DNA from: Nocardia ninae NBRC 108245
Lineage (GTDB): Bacteria; Actinomycetota; Actinomycetes; Mycobacteriales; Mycobacteriaceae
Direction of reading: 5' to 3'
Length of the DNA stretch: 64,000 nucleotides
NCBI RefSeq assembly: GCF_007990755.1
Contig: NZ_BJXA01000023.1
Coordinates: 55,274-119,273, forward strand
Of this stretch, positions 52,731 through 62,064 are shown in pieces. A model generated the notes under the pieces. It did not search any database and was not told the DNA's origin. It saw nothing but the letters and a program-made list of their open reading frames with translations. The position numbers were made by a program, and so were the translations under genes. The stretch's first letter is position 1; each line of letters starts with the position of its first letter.

Positions 52731-54077
52731 GTGACGATTCACCATCCGCCTGCCTCCGACGTTTCCGACACCGAGAGACTGCGTGACCGGATCGCCGAGG
52801 TGCTGACCCGCGCCAGGCAGCGCACGCTCACCCTCACCGACTGCATCGACGAAGCCGAACTGGTGGCGCAGCATTCACGGCTGATGAGCCCGCTGGTGTG
52901 GGATCTCGCGCACATCGGCAACCAGGAAGAACTGTGGCTGGTCCGCGATGTCGGCGGCCGCGAGCCGGTGCGCGCCGACATCGACGAGCTGTACGACGCG
53001 TTCAAGCACGCCCGCTCGAACCGCCCCGCGCTGCCGCTGCTGGACCCGACCCAGGCCAGGGGATATGTCGGCACCGTCCGCGACAAGGTGTGGGATGTGC
53101 TGGACCACAGCGATTTACGCGGCGCACCGCTGATCGATGGCGGCTTCGCCTTCGGCATGATCGCTCAGCACGAGCAGCAGCACGACGAGACCATGCTGGC
53201 CACCCACCAATTGCGTACCGGCCCAGCAGTATTGACGGCCCCCGCCGTGCCGGTTACGACTACGCCCGTCACCGGCGAAGTCGTTGTTCCCGCAGGCGAA
53301 TTCACCATGGGCACGTCCACCGAGCCGTGGGCGCTGGACAACGAGCGCCCCGCGCACCGAGTTCGATTGCCCGGCTTCGCCATCGACGCCGCGCCGGTGA
53401 CCAACGAGCAGTACCTGGCCTTCATCGACGACGGCGGCTACGAGCGCCCCGAGCTATGGTCCGAACGCGGTTGGGCGCACCGGCAGGAGGCGGGCCTGGT
53501 CGCGCCGCAATTCTGGGAGCGCGACCCAGCCGGTCACTGGTGGCGTCGCGTCTTCGGTGTGATGACGCCGCTGCGCCCGCACCAGCCGGTGGTGCATGTG
53601 TGCTGGTTCGAGGCCGAGGCCTACGCGAACTGGGCGGGCAAGCGGCTGCCCACCGAGGCCGAGTGGGAGAAGGCCGCACGGCACGACCCGGCCACCGGCG
53701 CCGACCGCCGATTCCCGTGGGGCGACGCCGAACCCGATGCGGCCACCGCGAATCTCGGCCAGCGCCACCTGGAACCCGCTGACGTGGGCGCCTATCCGGC
53801 GGGTGCGACACCTGCTGGAGTGCATCAGCTCATCGGCGACGTCTGGGAGTGGACCGCATCAGGTTTCGATCCGTACCCGGGCTTCCACGCCTTCCCTTAT
53901 CGGGAGTACTCGGAAGTTTTCTTCGGCGGCGACTACCGGGTGCTGCGCGGCGGCTCGTTCGGCACCGACCCGGTGGCCTGCCGCAGCACCTTCCGCAACT
54001 GGGACCACCCGATCCGGCGGCAGATCTTCTCGGGATTCCGGCTCGCTCGCGATCTGCGGCAGGGGGAGGGCGAGTGA
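52731..54077 (+). CDS. egtB: Hercynine oxygenase EgtB (sulfoxide synthase)
   Basis: 448 residues from GTG 52731, with GGAG seven bases upstream. The N-terminal DinB-like domain supplies the iron ligands: His61 in WDLAHIGNQEE and His147/His151 in QHEQQHDE, matching the HX3HXE motif of EgtB. The C-terminal formylglycine-generating-enzyme (FGE/SUMF1-like) domain carries VPAGEFTMGT, VTNEQYLAFIDDGGY, GKRLPTEAEWEKAAR and GDVWEWTASGF. It joins gamma-glutamylcysteine to hercynine using O2 and non-haem iron. It follows egtA after 151 bp that include a possible third degenerate small-ORF element. Confidence 0.95.
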   Translation: MTIHHPPASDVSDTERLRDRIAEVLTRARQRTLTLTDCIDEAELVAQHSRLMSPLVWDLAHIGNQEELWLVRDVGGREPVRADIDELYDAFKHARSNRPALPLLDPTQARGYVGTVRDKVWDVLDHSDLRGAPLIDGGFAFGMIAQHEQQHDETMLATHQLRTGPAVLTAPAVPVTTTPVTGEVVVPAGEFTMGTSTEPWALDNERPAHRVRLPGFAIDAAPVTNEQYLAFIDDGGYERPELWSERGWAHRQEAGLVAPQFWERDPAGHWWRRVFGVMTPLRPHQPVVHVCWFEAEAYANWAGKRLPTEAEWEKAARHDPATGADRRFPWGDAEPDAATANLGQRHLEPADVGAYPAGATPAGVHQLIGDVWEWTASGFDPYPGFHAFPYREYSEVFFGGDYRVLRGGSFGTDPVACRSTFRNWDHPIRRQIFSGFRLARDLRQGEGE

Positions 54078-54171
54078 GCGCGAAGGTTGCCCGCCGTCGG
54101 TCTCGGCCGCCAGGTGTGCGGAGCCGATCAGTGCGGCAAACTTCCGGTCGCTCAACGAGAGGTGGTTACTG

Positions 54172-55059
54172 ATGTGCAGACATCTCGGTTACCTGGGCCC
54201 GACGGTGAGTGTCGGTGAGATGCTTACGGCCGGTACGCATTCCCTGCGCACCCAGTCCTGGGCGCCGCGGGACATGCGCGGCGGCGGCACGGTCAACGCC
54301 GATGGGTTCGGTGTCGCGTGGTGGCGCGCCGCCGAGGTCGACGGCACCCGAAACCCCTTGGCGACCAGCGCCTTACCCGGCGACGGCTCGCCGAACAGCA
54401 CGTTGATCGCCAGCCGGTACCGCAACGCCGCGCCCATCTGGACCGACCCGGCGGTGGAAGAGGTACTGGCGCAGCTGCATTCGACCGCCGTGCTGGGGTC
54501 GATCCGGTCGGCCACCGTGGGCATGCCCATCGAGCGGACCGCGTGTGCGCCGTTCACCAGCGGTCGCTGGGCCTTCAGTCACAACGGTGCGGTGCCGAAT
54601 TGGCGTCCGGTAGTCACCGCGGTGTCCTCCGACCTGGACATGGCCGCCACCCAAGTCGGCGCGACCAGGCTCTTCGAGACGATTCAGCTGCTCGAAGCGG
54701 AAGCACCGACCGACGCCGCGACGCTCTGGGTACTGCTGCGACAGATGCTCACCGCAATGGAGCCGGGCGGTTTCGTAGATTCCCCGGCCACCGCCCTCGG
54801 CCTGCTCGTGTCCGGCGTGCTGCGCCACGCACCCAACGCCCGGCTCAACTTCCTGCTCGGCGACGGCGAAACCCTCTGGGCCACCACGGTGCACCACTCG
54901 CTGTCGGCCCTGATCACCGACACCGTCGCGGTGCTCGCCTCCGAACCCTATGACGACGACCCGAATTGGCAGTCGATCCCCGACCGCAGCCTGGTGATCG
55001 CTCGGCCGGGCCAGCTTTCCATCGATCCATTGCCCGACGGCACGAAAGGCGCACGATGA
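54172..55059 (+). CDS. egtC: Ergothioneine biosynthesis glutamine amidotransferase-like hydrolase EgtC
   Basis: 295 residues. It starts MCRHLGYLGPTVSVGEML; after Met removal Cys2 is the N-terminal nucleophile of a class-II amidotransferase fold. RDMRGGGTVNADGFGVAWW, SATVGMPIERTACAPFTSGRWAFSHNGAVPNW are the conserved pocket elements. It removes glutamate from gamma-glutamyl hercynylcysteine sulfoxide. It starts 94 bp after egtB and ends in an ATGA overlap with egtD. Confidence 0.95.
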   Translation: MCRHLGYLGPTVSVGEMLTAGTHSLRTQSWAPRDMRGGGTVNADGFGVAWWRAAEVDGTRNPLATSALPGDGSPNSTLIASRYRNAAPIWTDPAVEEVLAQLHSTAVLGSIRSATVGMPIERTACAPFTSGRWAFSHNGAVPNWRPVVTAVSSDLDMAATQVGATRLFETIQLLEAEAPTDAATLWVLLRQMLTAMEPGGFVDSPATALGLLVSGVLRHAPNARLNFLLGDGETLWATTVHHSLSALITDTVAVLASEPYDDDPNWQSIPDRSLVIARPGQLSIDPLPDGTKGAR

Positions 55060-56027
55060 CCGCACCGACGCTGGAGATCCACCTATCCGACGACGACCTC
55101 ACCTCGGCATTGCGGGCGGACGCCCGGCTCGGCCTCACCGCCGACCCGAAGTGGCTGCCGCCCAAGTGGTTCTACGACGCCCGCGGCAGTGAATTGTTCG
55201 AGCAGATCACCGAGCTCCCCGAGTACTACCCGACGCGCACCGAACGCGCGCTGCTGGAGCGGGTGGTCGGCGAGATCGCCCGGGCCGCGCAGGCCGAGGT
55301 GCTGGTCGAGCTCGGTGCGGGCTCGGCGGCCAAGACGCGGCTGCTGCTGTCCGCGCTGACCGCCGAGGGTCCGCTGAAGACCTATGTCCCGCAGGATGTC
55401 TCGGCCACGGCGCTGCGCGCGGCGGCGGACGAGATCGCGGGCGAGTTTCCCGGGCTCGCCGTGCACGGTGTGGTCAGCGACTTCACCGACACCCTGCACA
55501 ACCTGCCCGGCGGCGGCCGCCGGATGATCGCGTTCCTCGGCGGCACCATCGGCAATCTGGTTCCCGCGGAACGCGCCGAATTCCTCGCGAGCATCTACGA
55601 GGTGCTCGAGCCGGGCGAGCAGCTGCTGCTCGGTGCGGGGCTGGTGATCGACCCCGCCGTGCTGGTCCCCGCTTATGACGACGCGGCAGGCGTCACCGCG
55701 GAGTTCAACCGGAATGTGCTGCACGTATTGAACTCCCGGCTCGACGCCGATTTCGCGCCGGAGAAGTTCGAGCACGTCGCGCTGTGGGACGCGGCCAACG
55801 AGTGGATCGAGATGCGCTTGGCGGCCACCGAGGACATGACCGTCACGGTCCGCGAGCTGGACCTCACCGTGCGATTCGCCCGCGGCGAGCAGCTGCGGAC
55901 CGAGATCTCGGCGAAGTTCCGGCTCGACGGTCTCGCCGCGGAGCTGAGCACCGCCGGGTTCAGCACCGAGCAGGTGTGGACCGACCCCGACAACCGCTTC
56001 GCGCTCGTCCTCGCGGCCCGCGACTAA
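55056..56027 (+). CDS. egtD: Histidine N-alpha-trimethyltransferase EgtD
   Basis: 323 residues. KWLPPKWFYDARGSELFEQITELPEYYPTRTERALL is the typical EgtD start, VELGAGSAAKTRLLLSAL is the SAM motif and RRMIAFLGGTIGNLVPAERAEFL the following conserved block. It trimethylates histidine to hercynine, the first step of ergothioneine synthesis, using three S-adenosylmethionines. The ATG overlaps the egtC stop. Its stop interlocks with that of the DUF2461 gene on the other strand. Confidence 0.96.
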   Translation: MTAPTLEIHLSDDDLTSALRADARLGLTADPKWLPPKWFYDARGSELFEQITELPEYYPTRTERALLERVVGEIARAAQAEVLVELGAGSAAKTRLLLSALTAEGPLKTYVPQDVSATALRAAADEIAGEFPGLAVHGVVSDFTDTLHNLPGGGRRMIAFLGGTIGNLVPAERAEFLASIYEVLEPGEQLLLGAGLVIDPAVLVPAYDDAAGVTAEFNRNVLHVLNSRLDADFAPEKFEHVALWDAANEWIEMRLAATEDMTVTVRELDLTVRFARGEQLRTEISAKFRLDGLAAELSTAGFSTEQVWTDPDNRFALVLAARD

Positions 56028-56686
56028 GCGAGCAGGGGTGACCGGGTGGTCGCCCCGCTGACCACGGCGCCGAGCCAATCGATCAGGGGCCGCATCGTCT
56101 CCCAGGCGGTGCGGATCTCCTGGGCGGCCCGAGGCTTGTCCAGCCACGGCGGCGCCCCGAACTCCTTGTTGCACACCAGTGCCTTGCGCCGCAGCAGGTC
56201 GATGCGCGGATGGTCGGCGTCATAGCCTTTCGGCTTGGTCTTGAGCTGCTCACCGCCGATCGTGTACCCGGTCTTGGTCAACTTCGCCAGAATCTTCTCC
56301 AGCTCCGGACCGCGCACCTCGTGGTCGATGGTGGCGCGCAACTGGGCGATCTGTTCCGAGGACCCACCGTAGAAGCCGCCCGCGACGTAGAGCCCCGCCG
56401 CGCCGATCTGCACATACCAGCCGGTGCTCGGCGCCACCGCCACGTACGCGCCCTGATGGTCCTTGTAGGGCGTCTTGTCCTTGGAAAAGCGCACGTCGCG
56501 ATACGGCCGGAAGATCTTGGCCGGACCGAAATCCGGCTCCAGCTCGGCGGTAAGGGCGAGCATCGGCGCCTTCACCGCCGTCTCGTACACGTCCTTGTGC
56601 GCGGTCCAGAACGTCTTCGAGTTGTCCGCCTCGAGATCCTCGTAGAAATCCAGCCCCGCCAGCGGAAAGCCGCTGAACTTGTTCAT
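56024..56686 (-). CDS. DUF2461 (TIGR02453) family protein
   Basis: 220 residues: FPLAGLDFYEDLEADNSKTFWTAHKDVYETAVKAPMLAL at the start, then FRPYRDVRFSKDKTPYKDHQGAYVA and IGAAGLYVAGGFYG are the family signatures. The protein is soluble, with no known enzymatic activity. Its stop codon TAG shares four bases with the egtD TAA region. The next gene upstream on the same strand (56714) is only 27 bp away, so the two may be cotranscribed. Confidence 0.92.
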   Translation of the reverse strand: MNKFSGFPLAGLDFYEDLEADNSKTFWTAHKDVYETAVKAPMLALTAELEPDFGPAKIFRPYRDVRFSKDKTPYKDHQGAYVAVAPSTGWYVQIGAAGLYVAGGFYGGSSEQIAQLRATIDHEVRGPELEKILAKLTKTGYTIGGEQLKTKPKGYDADHPRIDLLRRKALVCNKEFGAPPWLDKPRAAQEIRTAWETMRPLIDWLGAVVSGATTRSPLLA

Positions 56687-56713
56687 GACTGTGCCTCGCT
56701 CATACCGAGCAAT

Positions 56714-57721
56714 CTACGTTCTCAGGTCTCCGTTGAAGATGAGGAACCCCACCAGGAACCCGATGATCATGGTGACGCCCGACGCGATCGCGGCCCACTT
56801 ACCGAGGGATTCGCCCTTGCTGTGGCCGATCAGCCCCAGGACGATGCCCGCGGGGCCGAACAGGATGGGGCAGAACAACACCGCGACCGCGGCGCAGACG
56901 AATCCGATGATGGAGAACACCTGGGTGCCTACGGTCCGCGGGGTGGCGTATGGCTCGTAGGACTGCTGCGAGTAAGCGGCGTAGCTGCCCTGCTGCAGAC
57001 CGGGCTGTTCACCGTAGCCGCCGCTCGGCGGGTAGTTGTACATCCCGCCCTGCGGATACTGCGCCGGGCCGCTCGCCTCATGCAGTGGACCGCCTCCTGG
57101 GTACTGCGGCGGGCTCGAATCTTGCGACTGGTCGCCGGGATATTGCGAGTACTGCTGCGGGCTGCCCGAATCCTGGGGTTGGCCGCTGCCGGGGTACCGC
57201 GGGTATTGCTGCTGTGGATCGGCTTGTGCGCCCCACTGCTGCTGACCACCGGTCGGCGCACCCCAACCCTGCTGTCCACCCGACGGATCCGCACTCCCAT
57301 ACGGTTGCGGGGTGGACGATCCGGAGCCCCACGACGGCTTACTGCTCTGCGGCCCGGCAGGTCCCGAGTCGCCGGTCGGTTGGCTGCTCGACGGCCCCGC
57401 GGGTCCGGTACCCCACGGTTGCGCATGCCCACCGAGCGGTCCGCTCGGCGCGTCGGTCGGCTGCCACCACTCGCCGGGCGCGGGCGGCGGCGGGGTGTAC
57501 GGCTCACTCGAAGGTTCCGCCGCACCAACATCTTTGGACAGCGAAGGCGGCGAGCTCGCGTCTGCGGATTTCGCCGACGAGCCGGAGTCGCGCGACGCGG
57601 GCGCGGCACCGGTGTCCGTCGATGGATCTCCCGACCCGCTCGCACTCGCCGACGACGCGGACTCCGCGCCCGCCGACCCCGGCGCACCGCCGGGACGTTC
57701 CGGATTCTGCGGCGTACTCAT
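56714..57721 (-). CDS. DUF4190-type membrane protein with Pro/Gln/Gly-rich N-terminal region
   Basis: 335 residues from ATG 57721, preceded by GAGGAGG. About 240 residues are low-complexity Pro/Ser/Gly/Gln with repeated PQQYPRYPGSGQPQ-, QQYSQYPG- and SPPQYPGG-like elements. The C-terminus has two hydrophobic helices in the DUF4190 pattern: VFSIIGFVCAAVAVLFCPILFGPAGIVLGLIGHSKGE and WAAIASGVTMIIGFLVGFLIF. The long disordered region faces the cytosol or cell wall and may bind other proteins. It lies 27 bp upstream of DUF2461 on the same strand. Confidence 0.85.
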   Translation of the reverse strand: MSTPQNPERPGGAPGSAGAESASSASASGSGDPSTDTGAAPASRDSGSSAKSADASSPPSLSKDVGAAEPSSEPYTPPPPAPGEWWQPTDAPSGPLGGHAQPWGTGPAGPSSSQPTGDSGPAGPQSSKPSWGSGSSTPQPYGSADPSGGQQGWGAPTGGQQQWGAQADPQQQYPRYPGSGQPQDSGSPQQYSQYPGDQSQDSSPPQYPGGGPLHEASGPAQYPQGGMYNYPPSGGYGEQPGLQQGSYAAYSQQSYEPYATPRTVGTQVFSIIGFVCAAVAVLFCPILFGPAGIVLGLIGHSKGESLGKWAAIASGVTMIIGFLVGFLIFNGDLRT

Positions 57722-57874
57722 CGCGCCTCCTCGTGTCGTCCGGCCGCCATCGCCGCGTTCCGCCGCCACCGACAGCGGGACGGAATGCGTCCGGCATGTC
57801 CGTCATGCGTACCACGGCGACCGAGCTGTCATAGCCGATTGCGCCAGGTGGCGCAGCCGGCCGTGGGCCGGATG

Positions 57875-58135
57875 TCAGAAATCGGAATCGTCGACGATCT
57901 CCATGGCGATCACCTCGGCGGGCCGCTCGTCGTCCTGCGCCTTCTCGGCGCGCTGTTCGCGCGGGGTCGACTCCTGCGCCAGCTCGTCGGCGATGCCGAG
58001 CCTGCCGTCGTCCTCGTTCTCGTGATAGCGAATCCGCAGGTCATCCGGCGGATCCTCGACATTGCGCTGGTAGGCGCGGATCTCGTCGGCCTGGTCGTCG
58101 TCTCCCATATCTGTGTCCAACGGTTCACGGTCCAT
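57875..58135 (-). CDS. Small acidic hypothetical protein, 86 aa
   Basis: Starts at ATG 58135 (MDREPLDTDMGDDDQADE); a longer frame from 58258 has no ribosome-binding site. The protein is very acidic, with many Asp and Glu and a terminal IAMEIVDDSDF, and has no membrane helix. I do not recognise a named family with confidence; it looks like the DUF5709-type small acidic proteins of actinomycetes. It lies 226 bp downstream of prs on the same strand. Confidence 0.65.
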   Translation of the reverse strand: MDREPLDTDMGDDDQADEIRAYQRNVEDPPDDLRIRYHENEDDGRLGIADELAQESTPREQRAEKAQDDERPAEVIAMEIVDDSDF

Positions 58136-58360
58136 ACCCTCAGTATCCCCGTGCAAAGCCACCGCAACCGGAACCGGCGCAAAAGAAAGGTCGCCGGGCC
58201 TAAGCCATGGCGACCTTCCTACGCAATCTCTGATTTCGTGAGCACATGGGTAACTCACCGGGTACGGGCTAGCGCACCCGTGACCTCACCGCCGGTCGCC
58301 AACGCGACTGCTGTGGCGCCTAGGTCTGGCCTGAATACGCGGAGAGGCGGGCGAGCGTAC

Positions 58361-59341
58361 CTATGCGTTGCCGTTGAAAAGGCCGGTGACCGAGCCGTTC
58401 TCGAAGACCTCGCGGATGGTGCGGGCCAGCAGCGGGGCGATGGACAGCACCGTCAGCTGCGGGAACTTCTTCTCTTCGGTGATCGGCAGCGTGTTGGTGA
58501 CCACAACTTCCTTGGCACCGCAGGCGGCGAGCCGTTCGGCGGCCGGGTCGCTCAGCACGCCGTGCGTGGCGGCGATGACCACGTCACCGGCGCCCGCGTC
58601 CTTGAGCACCTTGACCGCGCCGGCGATGGTGCCACCGGTGTCGATCATGTCGTCGATCAGGATGCAGGTGCGGCCCTCGACGTCACCGACCACGCGGTTC
58701 GCCTTGATCTGGTTGGGCACCAGCGGGTCACGGGTCTTGTGGATGAACGCCAGCGGCGAGCCACCGAGCGAGTCGGCCCACTTCTCGGCGACGCGCACGC
58801 GGCCGGAGTCGGGGGAGACCACGGTGATGTGATCGAGGGTGTAGTTCGTCCGGATGTACTCGGCGAGCTGCAGCTGCGCGTGCATGTGATCGACGGGGCC
58901 GTCGAAGAAGCCCTGGATCTGGTCGGTGTGCAGGTCGACGGTGATGATGCGGTCCGCGCCCGCGGTCTTCAGCAGGTCGGCGACCAGGCGAGCCGAGATC
59001 GGTTCGCGGCCACGGTGCTTCTTGTCCTGGCGGGCGTAGGGGTAGAACGGCAGCACGGCGGTGATCCGCTTGGCCGAACCGCGCTTGAGCGCGTCGATCA
59101 TGATGAGCTGCTCCATCAACCACTGGTTCAGCGGCGCGGGGAAGCTCTGCAGCACGAACGCGTCGGAGCCGCGGACCGACTCCTCGAACCGGACGAAGAT
59201 CTCGCCGTTGGCGAAGTCGCGTGCCGTCTGCGGCGTGACGTGGACGTCGAGTTCCTTGGCGACCTGCTCGGCCAGCTCAGGATGAGCGCGTCCCGAGAAG
59301 AGCATGAGGTTCTTCTGGTTGTCGATCCATGACGCGGTCAC
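58361..59341 (-). CDS. prs: Ribose-phosphate pyrophosphokinase
   Basis: 326 residues: [74 protein letters not shown] and the PRPP-binding loop [18 protein letters not shown] are all diagnostic. It makes PRPP from ribose 5-phosphate and ATP for nucleotide, His, Trp and arabinogalactan (DPA) synthesis. The GTG start overlaps the stop of glmU, so glmU-prs form a coupled unit as in mycobacteria. Confidence 0.96.
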   Translation of the reverse strand: MTASWIDNQKNLMLFSGRAHPELAEQVAKELDVHVTPQTARDFANGEIFVRFEESVRGSDAFVLQSFPAPLNQWLMEQLIMIDALKRGSAKRITAVLPFYPYARQDKKHRGREPISARLVADLLKTAGADRIITVDLHTDQIQGFFDGPVDHMHAQLQLAEYIRTNYTLDHITVVSPDSGRVRVAEKWADSLGGSPLAFIHKTRDPLVPNQIKANRVVGDVEGRTCILIDDMIDTGGTIAGAVKVLKDAGAGDVVIAATHGVLSDPAAERLAACGAKEVVVTNTLPITEEKKFPQLTVLSIAPLLARTIREVFENGSVTGLFNGNA

Positions 59342-60828
59342 TGCTGTTTGCCATCCTTTTGCTCGATTGCCTGACCGGAGTTGTCTTTGGCGGCGTTGGC
59401 TTCTGCCGCCGCGCGCGCCGCGGCCGTTCCAGGACGGTGCCGCTGCACCCAGCCCTCGATGTTCTTCTGCGGTCCGCCGGAAATCGCGAGTGCGCCGGGC
59501 GGAACGCTTCTGCGCAGTACAGTACCCGCCGCCGTATACGCTCCGTCACCCACCGTTACCGGTGCGACAAACATCGTGTCGCTTCCCGTTCGCACATGCG
59601 ATCCGACAGTGGTGTGATGCTTGGTCACTCCGTCGTAGTTGACGAAAACACTCGAAGCGCCGATGTTGCTGTGCTCGCCGATGGTCGCGTCACCGACGTA
59701 GGTCAGGTGCGGCACCTTGGAGTGCGCGCCGATCGAGGCGTTCTTGGTCTCCACGAACGCGCCCAGCTTGCCGGAGTTGCCGACCACCGTGCCCGGACGT
59801 AGGTAACTGAACGGGCCGATGGTCGCGCCGGGGCCGATCATCGCGCCCTCGCCGTGCGTGCGAATGACCCGGGCGCCGTCGCCGACCACCACATCGTTCA
59901 GCGTGCTGTCCGGCCCGATCTCGGCGTCCTCGCCGATCACGGTGTCGCCGAGCAGTTGCACGCCGGGGCGCAGTATCGCGTCCCTGCTGATGCGCACGCT
60001 CGCGTCCACCCAGGTGGAGGCCGGGTCGATGATGGTGACGCCGGCCCGCATGTGCCGTTCCAAGATGTAGCGGTTGAGGGTGCTCGTCGCGTTGGCCAGC
60101 TGGACCCGGTCGTTCACGCCGGTGACCTTGGCCGCGTCGACCAGGCGGGCGCCGTGCACCGGATGCCCGGCCTCGCGGGCCAGCCGCAGCACGTCGGTCA
60201 GGTACAGCTCGTGCTGGGCGTTCGCGGTGGACAACCGGCTGATCATGGTGCGCAGCACGTTCACGTCGAACGCGTAGACACCCGAGTTGACCTCGGTGAT
60301 CCCGGCCTGTTCGGGGGTGGCGTCGGCGTGCTCGACGATCTCGGCCACCCGGCCGTGCGCGTCCCGGACGATGCGGCCGTAGCCGTTCGGGTCGTCCGGC
60401 ACGAAGGTCAGCACCGTCACCGCGGAGCGTTCGGTATAGCTGCGGTGCTCGTCGAGCAGCGCGGACAGCGTGTGCCCGTCCAGCAGCGGTACATCGGCGG
60501 AGGTGACGAGCAGGTCGCCGGTGAAGCCGACGGGCAGCGCGGCCAATGCGCACTGCACGGCATGTCCGGTGCCGAGCTGTTCCTCCTGAATGGCGGGGGT
60601 GATCTCCCGGCCCAGGTCGGTGGCCACCGCGTTGACGGCGGCGCCGACCTGCTCGCGGTCGTGACCGACCACGGTGATCAGGTATGCGGGGTCGATCTCG
60701 TTCGCCGCATGCAGCGCGTGCGCGAGCATGCTCCGACCGGCCAGCGAATGCAGCACCTTGGGGGTCTTCGACCGCATTCGCGTCCCGGCACCGGCTGCGA
60801 GAACGACGACGGCGGTCTGCTGTGGCAT
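59338..60828 (-). CDS. glmU: Bifunctional N-acetylglucosamine-1-phosphate uridyltransferase/glucosamine-1-phosphate acetyltransferase
   Basis: 496 residues from ATG 60828 with GAGGGAG upstream. The uridyltransferase domain carries [25 protein letters not shown]. The left-handed beta-helix acetyltransferase domain has repeated hexapeptides ([65 protein letters not shown]). It makes UDP-GlcNAc for peptidoglycan and arabinogalactan. A tRNA-Gln gene lies 107 bp upstream on the same strand. Confidence 0.96.
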   Translation of the reverse strand: MPQQTAVVVLAAGAGTRMRSKTPKVLHSLAGRSMLAHALHAANEIDPAYLITVVGHDREQVGAAVNAVATDLGREITPAIQEEQLGTGHAVQCALAALPVGFTGDLLVTSADVPLLDGHTLSALLDEHRSYTERSAVTVLTFVPDDPNGYGRIVRDAHGRVAEIVEHADATPEQAGITEVNSGVYAFDVNVLRTMISRLSTANAQHELYLTDVLRLAREAGHPVHGARLVDAAKVTGVNDRVQLANATSTLNRYILERHMRAGVTIIDPASTWVDASVRISRDAILRPGVQLLGDTVIGEDAEIGPDSTLNDVVVGDGARVIRTHGEGAMIGPGATIGPFSYLRPGTVVGNSGKLGAFVETKNASIGAHSKVPHLTYVGDATIGEHSNIGASSVFVNYDGVTKHHTTVGSHVRTGSDTMFVAPVTVGDGAYTAAGTVLRRSVPPGALAISGGPQKNIEGWVQRHRPGTAAARAAAEANAAKDNSGQAIEQKDGKQQ

Positions 60829-60935
60829 GGATCTCCCTCGGCTGCCTGTCATCGTGCTTGGCTCTGCTCATCGTGCGGGGGTCTGCTGTGCTGGGCGCCG
60901 ATGTGCGGGCCAACGATAGTCATCGTGCTGCCGAG

Positions 60936-61006
60936 CTCCGCCGCCAGGACTCGAACCTGAACTATCTGAACCAAAATCAGAGGTGCTGCCATTACACCAC
61001 GGCGGA
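60936..61006 (-). tRNA. tRNA-Gln (TTG anticodon)
   Basis: The complement strand folds as a 71-nt tRNA: acceptor arms TCCGCCG and CGGCGGA, D-arm region GTGTAATGGCAGCAC, anticodon stem TCTGA/TCAGA around loop TTTTGGT with anticodon TTG, and T-loop TTCGAGT. The discriminator base is G. CCA is not encoded. TTG reads CAA, so it is a glutamine tRNA. It lies 107 bp upstream of glmU on the same strand. Confidence 0.95.
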
Positions 61007-61228
61007 TTGTCACATCGGCGGATCGGGAACACCCGCCGCTGTGCCACGGCACGGGAAAGATCCTCGCATACACCCGCGCCTCTCCGCGATTCTTGCCGGT
61101 AGTTGGAGCGTCGACCGGGTCGCGGCGGCAGTTGATCCGGGGCGCGCCCGGGGTTGACGGCGCAATCTGCGGTGCTGTCTGGAACAGTTAAGGCACCGGA
61201 CGGTCTTTGGCGAAGGGAGGCGGGAGCG

Positions 61229-61882
61229 ATGTCTACCAGTGAACCGCCCAAGGTGTCGCGTCCGCGGATGACGGGTACCCAGCGGCGTCAGCAGTTGATC
61301 GAGATCGGTCGCGCACTGTTCGCGGAGCGGGGATACGACGCCACCTCGATCGAGGAGATCGCGCAGCGGGCCCAGGTCTCCAAACCTGTGGTGTACGAGC
61401 ATTTCGGTGGCAAAGAGGGTCTGTACGCGGTCGTCGTCGACCGCGAGATGTCGATGTTGCTCGACATGATCGTCTCTTCGCTCACCCAGAATCGGTCCCG
61501 GGTCCGGCTCGAGCAGGTCGCGCTCGCGCTGCTCACCTACATCGAGGAACGCACCGACGGCTTCCGCATCCTGGTGCGCGATCAGCCGACCGGCAATGCC
61601 GAGGGCCGCTACTCCAGCCTGCTCAACGAGGCCGTGAATCAGGTGGCGCACATCCTCGCCGGGGATTTCGATCGCCGCGGATTCGACACCAGCTTGGCCA
61701 CCCTCTATGCCCAGGCGTTGGTCGGGCAGGTCGCCACCGCCGCGACCTGGTGGCTGGACGAGCGCAAGCCGTCGAAAGAGGTTGTCGCCGTGCATTTGGT
61801 GAATCTGTGCTGGAACGGGCTGAGCCATCTGGAGGCCGACCCGCACCTCAGCTCGGAGTGGCGCGCCGGTATCGAGGAGTGA
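61229..61882 (+). CDS. TetR-family regulator between glmU and mfd
   Basis: 217 residues from ATG 61229, with GGGAG and GGAGG upstream; a longer frame from 61154 overlaps no better site. RRQQLIEIGRALFAERGYDATSIEEIAQRAQVSKPVVYEHFGGKEGLYAVVV is the TetR DNA-binding domain. The ligand domain resembles the ubiquitous actinobacterial SKPVVYEHFGGKEGLY subgroup. It occupies the position of Rv1019 in M. tuberculosis. Targets are unknown. Confidence 0.9.
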   Translation: MSTSEPPKVSRPRMTGTQRRQQLIEIGRALFAERGYDATSIEEIAQRAQVSKPVVYEHFGGKEGLYAVVVDREMSMLLDMIVSSLTQNRSRVRLEQVALALLTYIEERTDGFRILVRDQPTGNAEGRYSSLLNEAVNQVAHILAGDFDRRGFDTSLATLYAQALVGQVATAATWWLDERKPSKEVVAVHLVNLCWNGLSHLEADPHLSSEWRAGIEE

Positions 61883-61998
61883 CTCGGGTTGTTAACCAGC
61901 GAATTGCGAAGCGGGTCCAGTCGAATGCTCGAATTGACTGCCGAGGGCCCGCCTGGTGGTACGGTTCACCCATCCTTTGGGTGCTGTTCGGGCGGTAA

Positions 61999-62029
61999 GT
62001 CGGTCTACTTCGTGATGTCGGTCTACTTC
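61999..62029. repeat. Direct repeat upstream of the gamma-butyrolactone-receptor-like gene
   Basis: GTCGGTCTACTTC occurs at 61999-62011 and again at 62017-62029, 18 bp apart, 36 bp before the start codon. Each copy is within AAGTCGGTCTACTT- or ATGTCGGTCTACTT-like context. It may be an operator for the adjacent regulator. Confidence 0.6.
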
Positions 62030-62064
62030 AGGATGGCTGGTTTTTAGGATGACAGGCGGATCTG

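Noticed and set aside
56210-59332. A 1040-codon open frame on the + strand
   Set aside because: It lies antisense to the DUF2461, DUF4190-type, small acidic and prs genes. The translation is His/Arg/Gly/Leu-rich with no family pattern; it is a by-product of high GC in the third codon position of the real genes.
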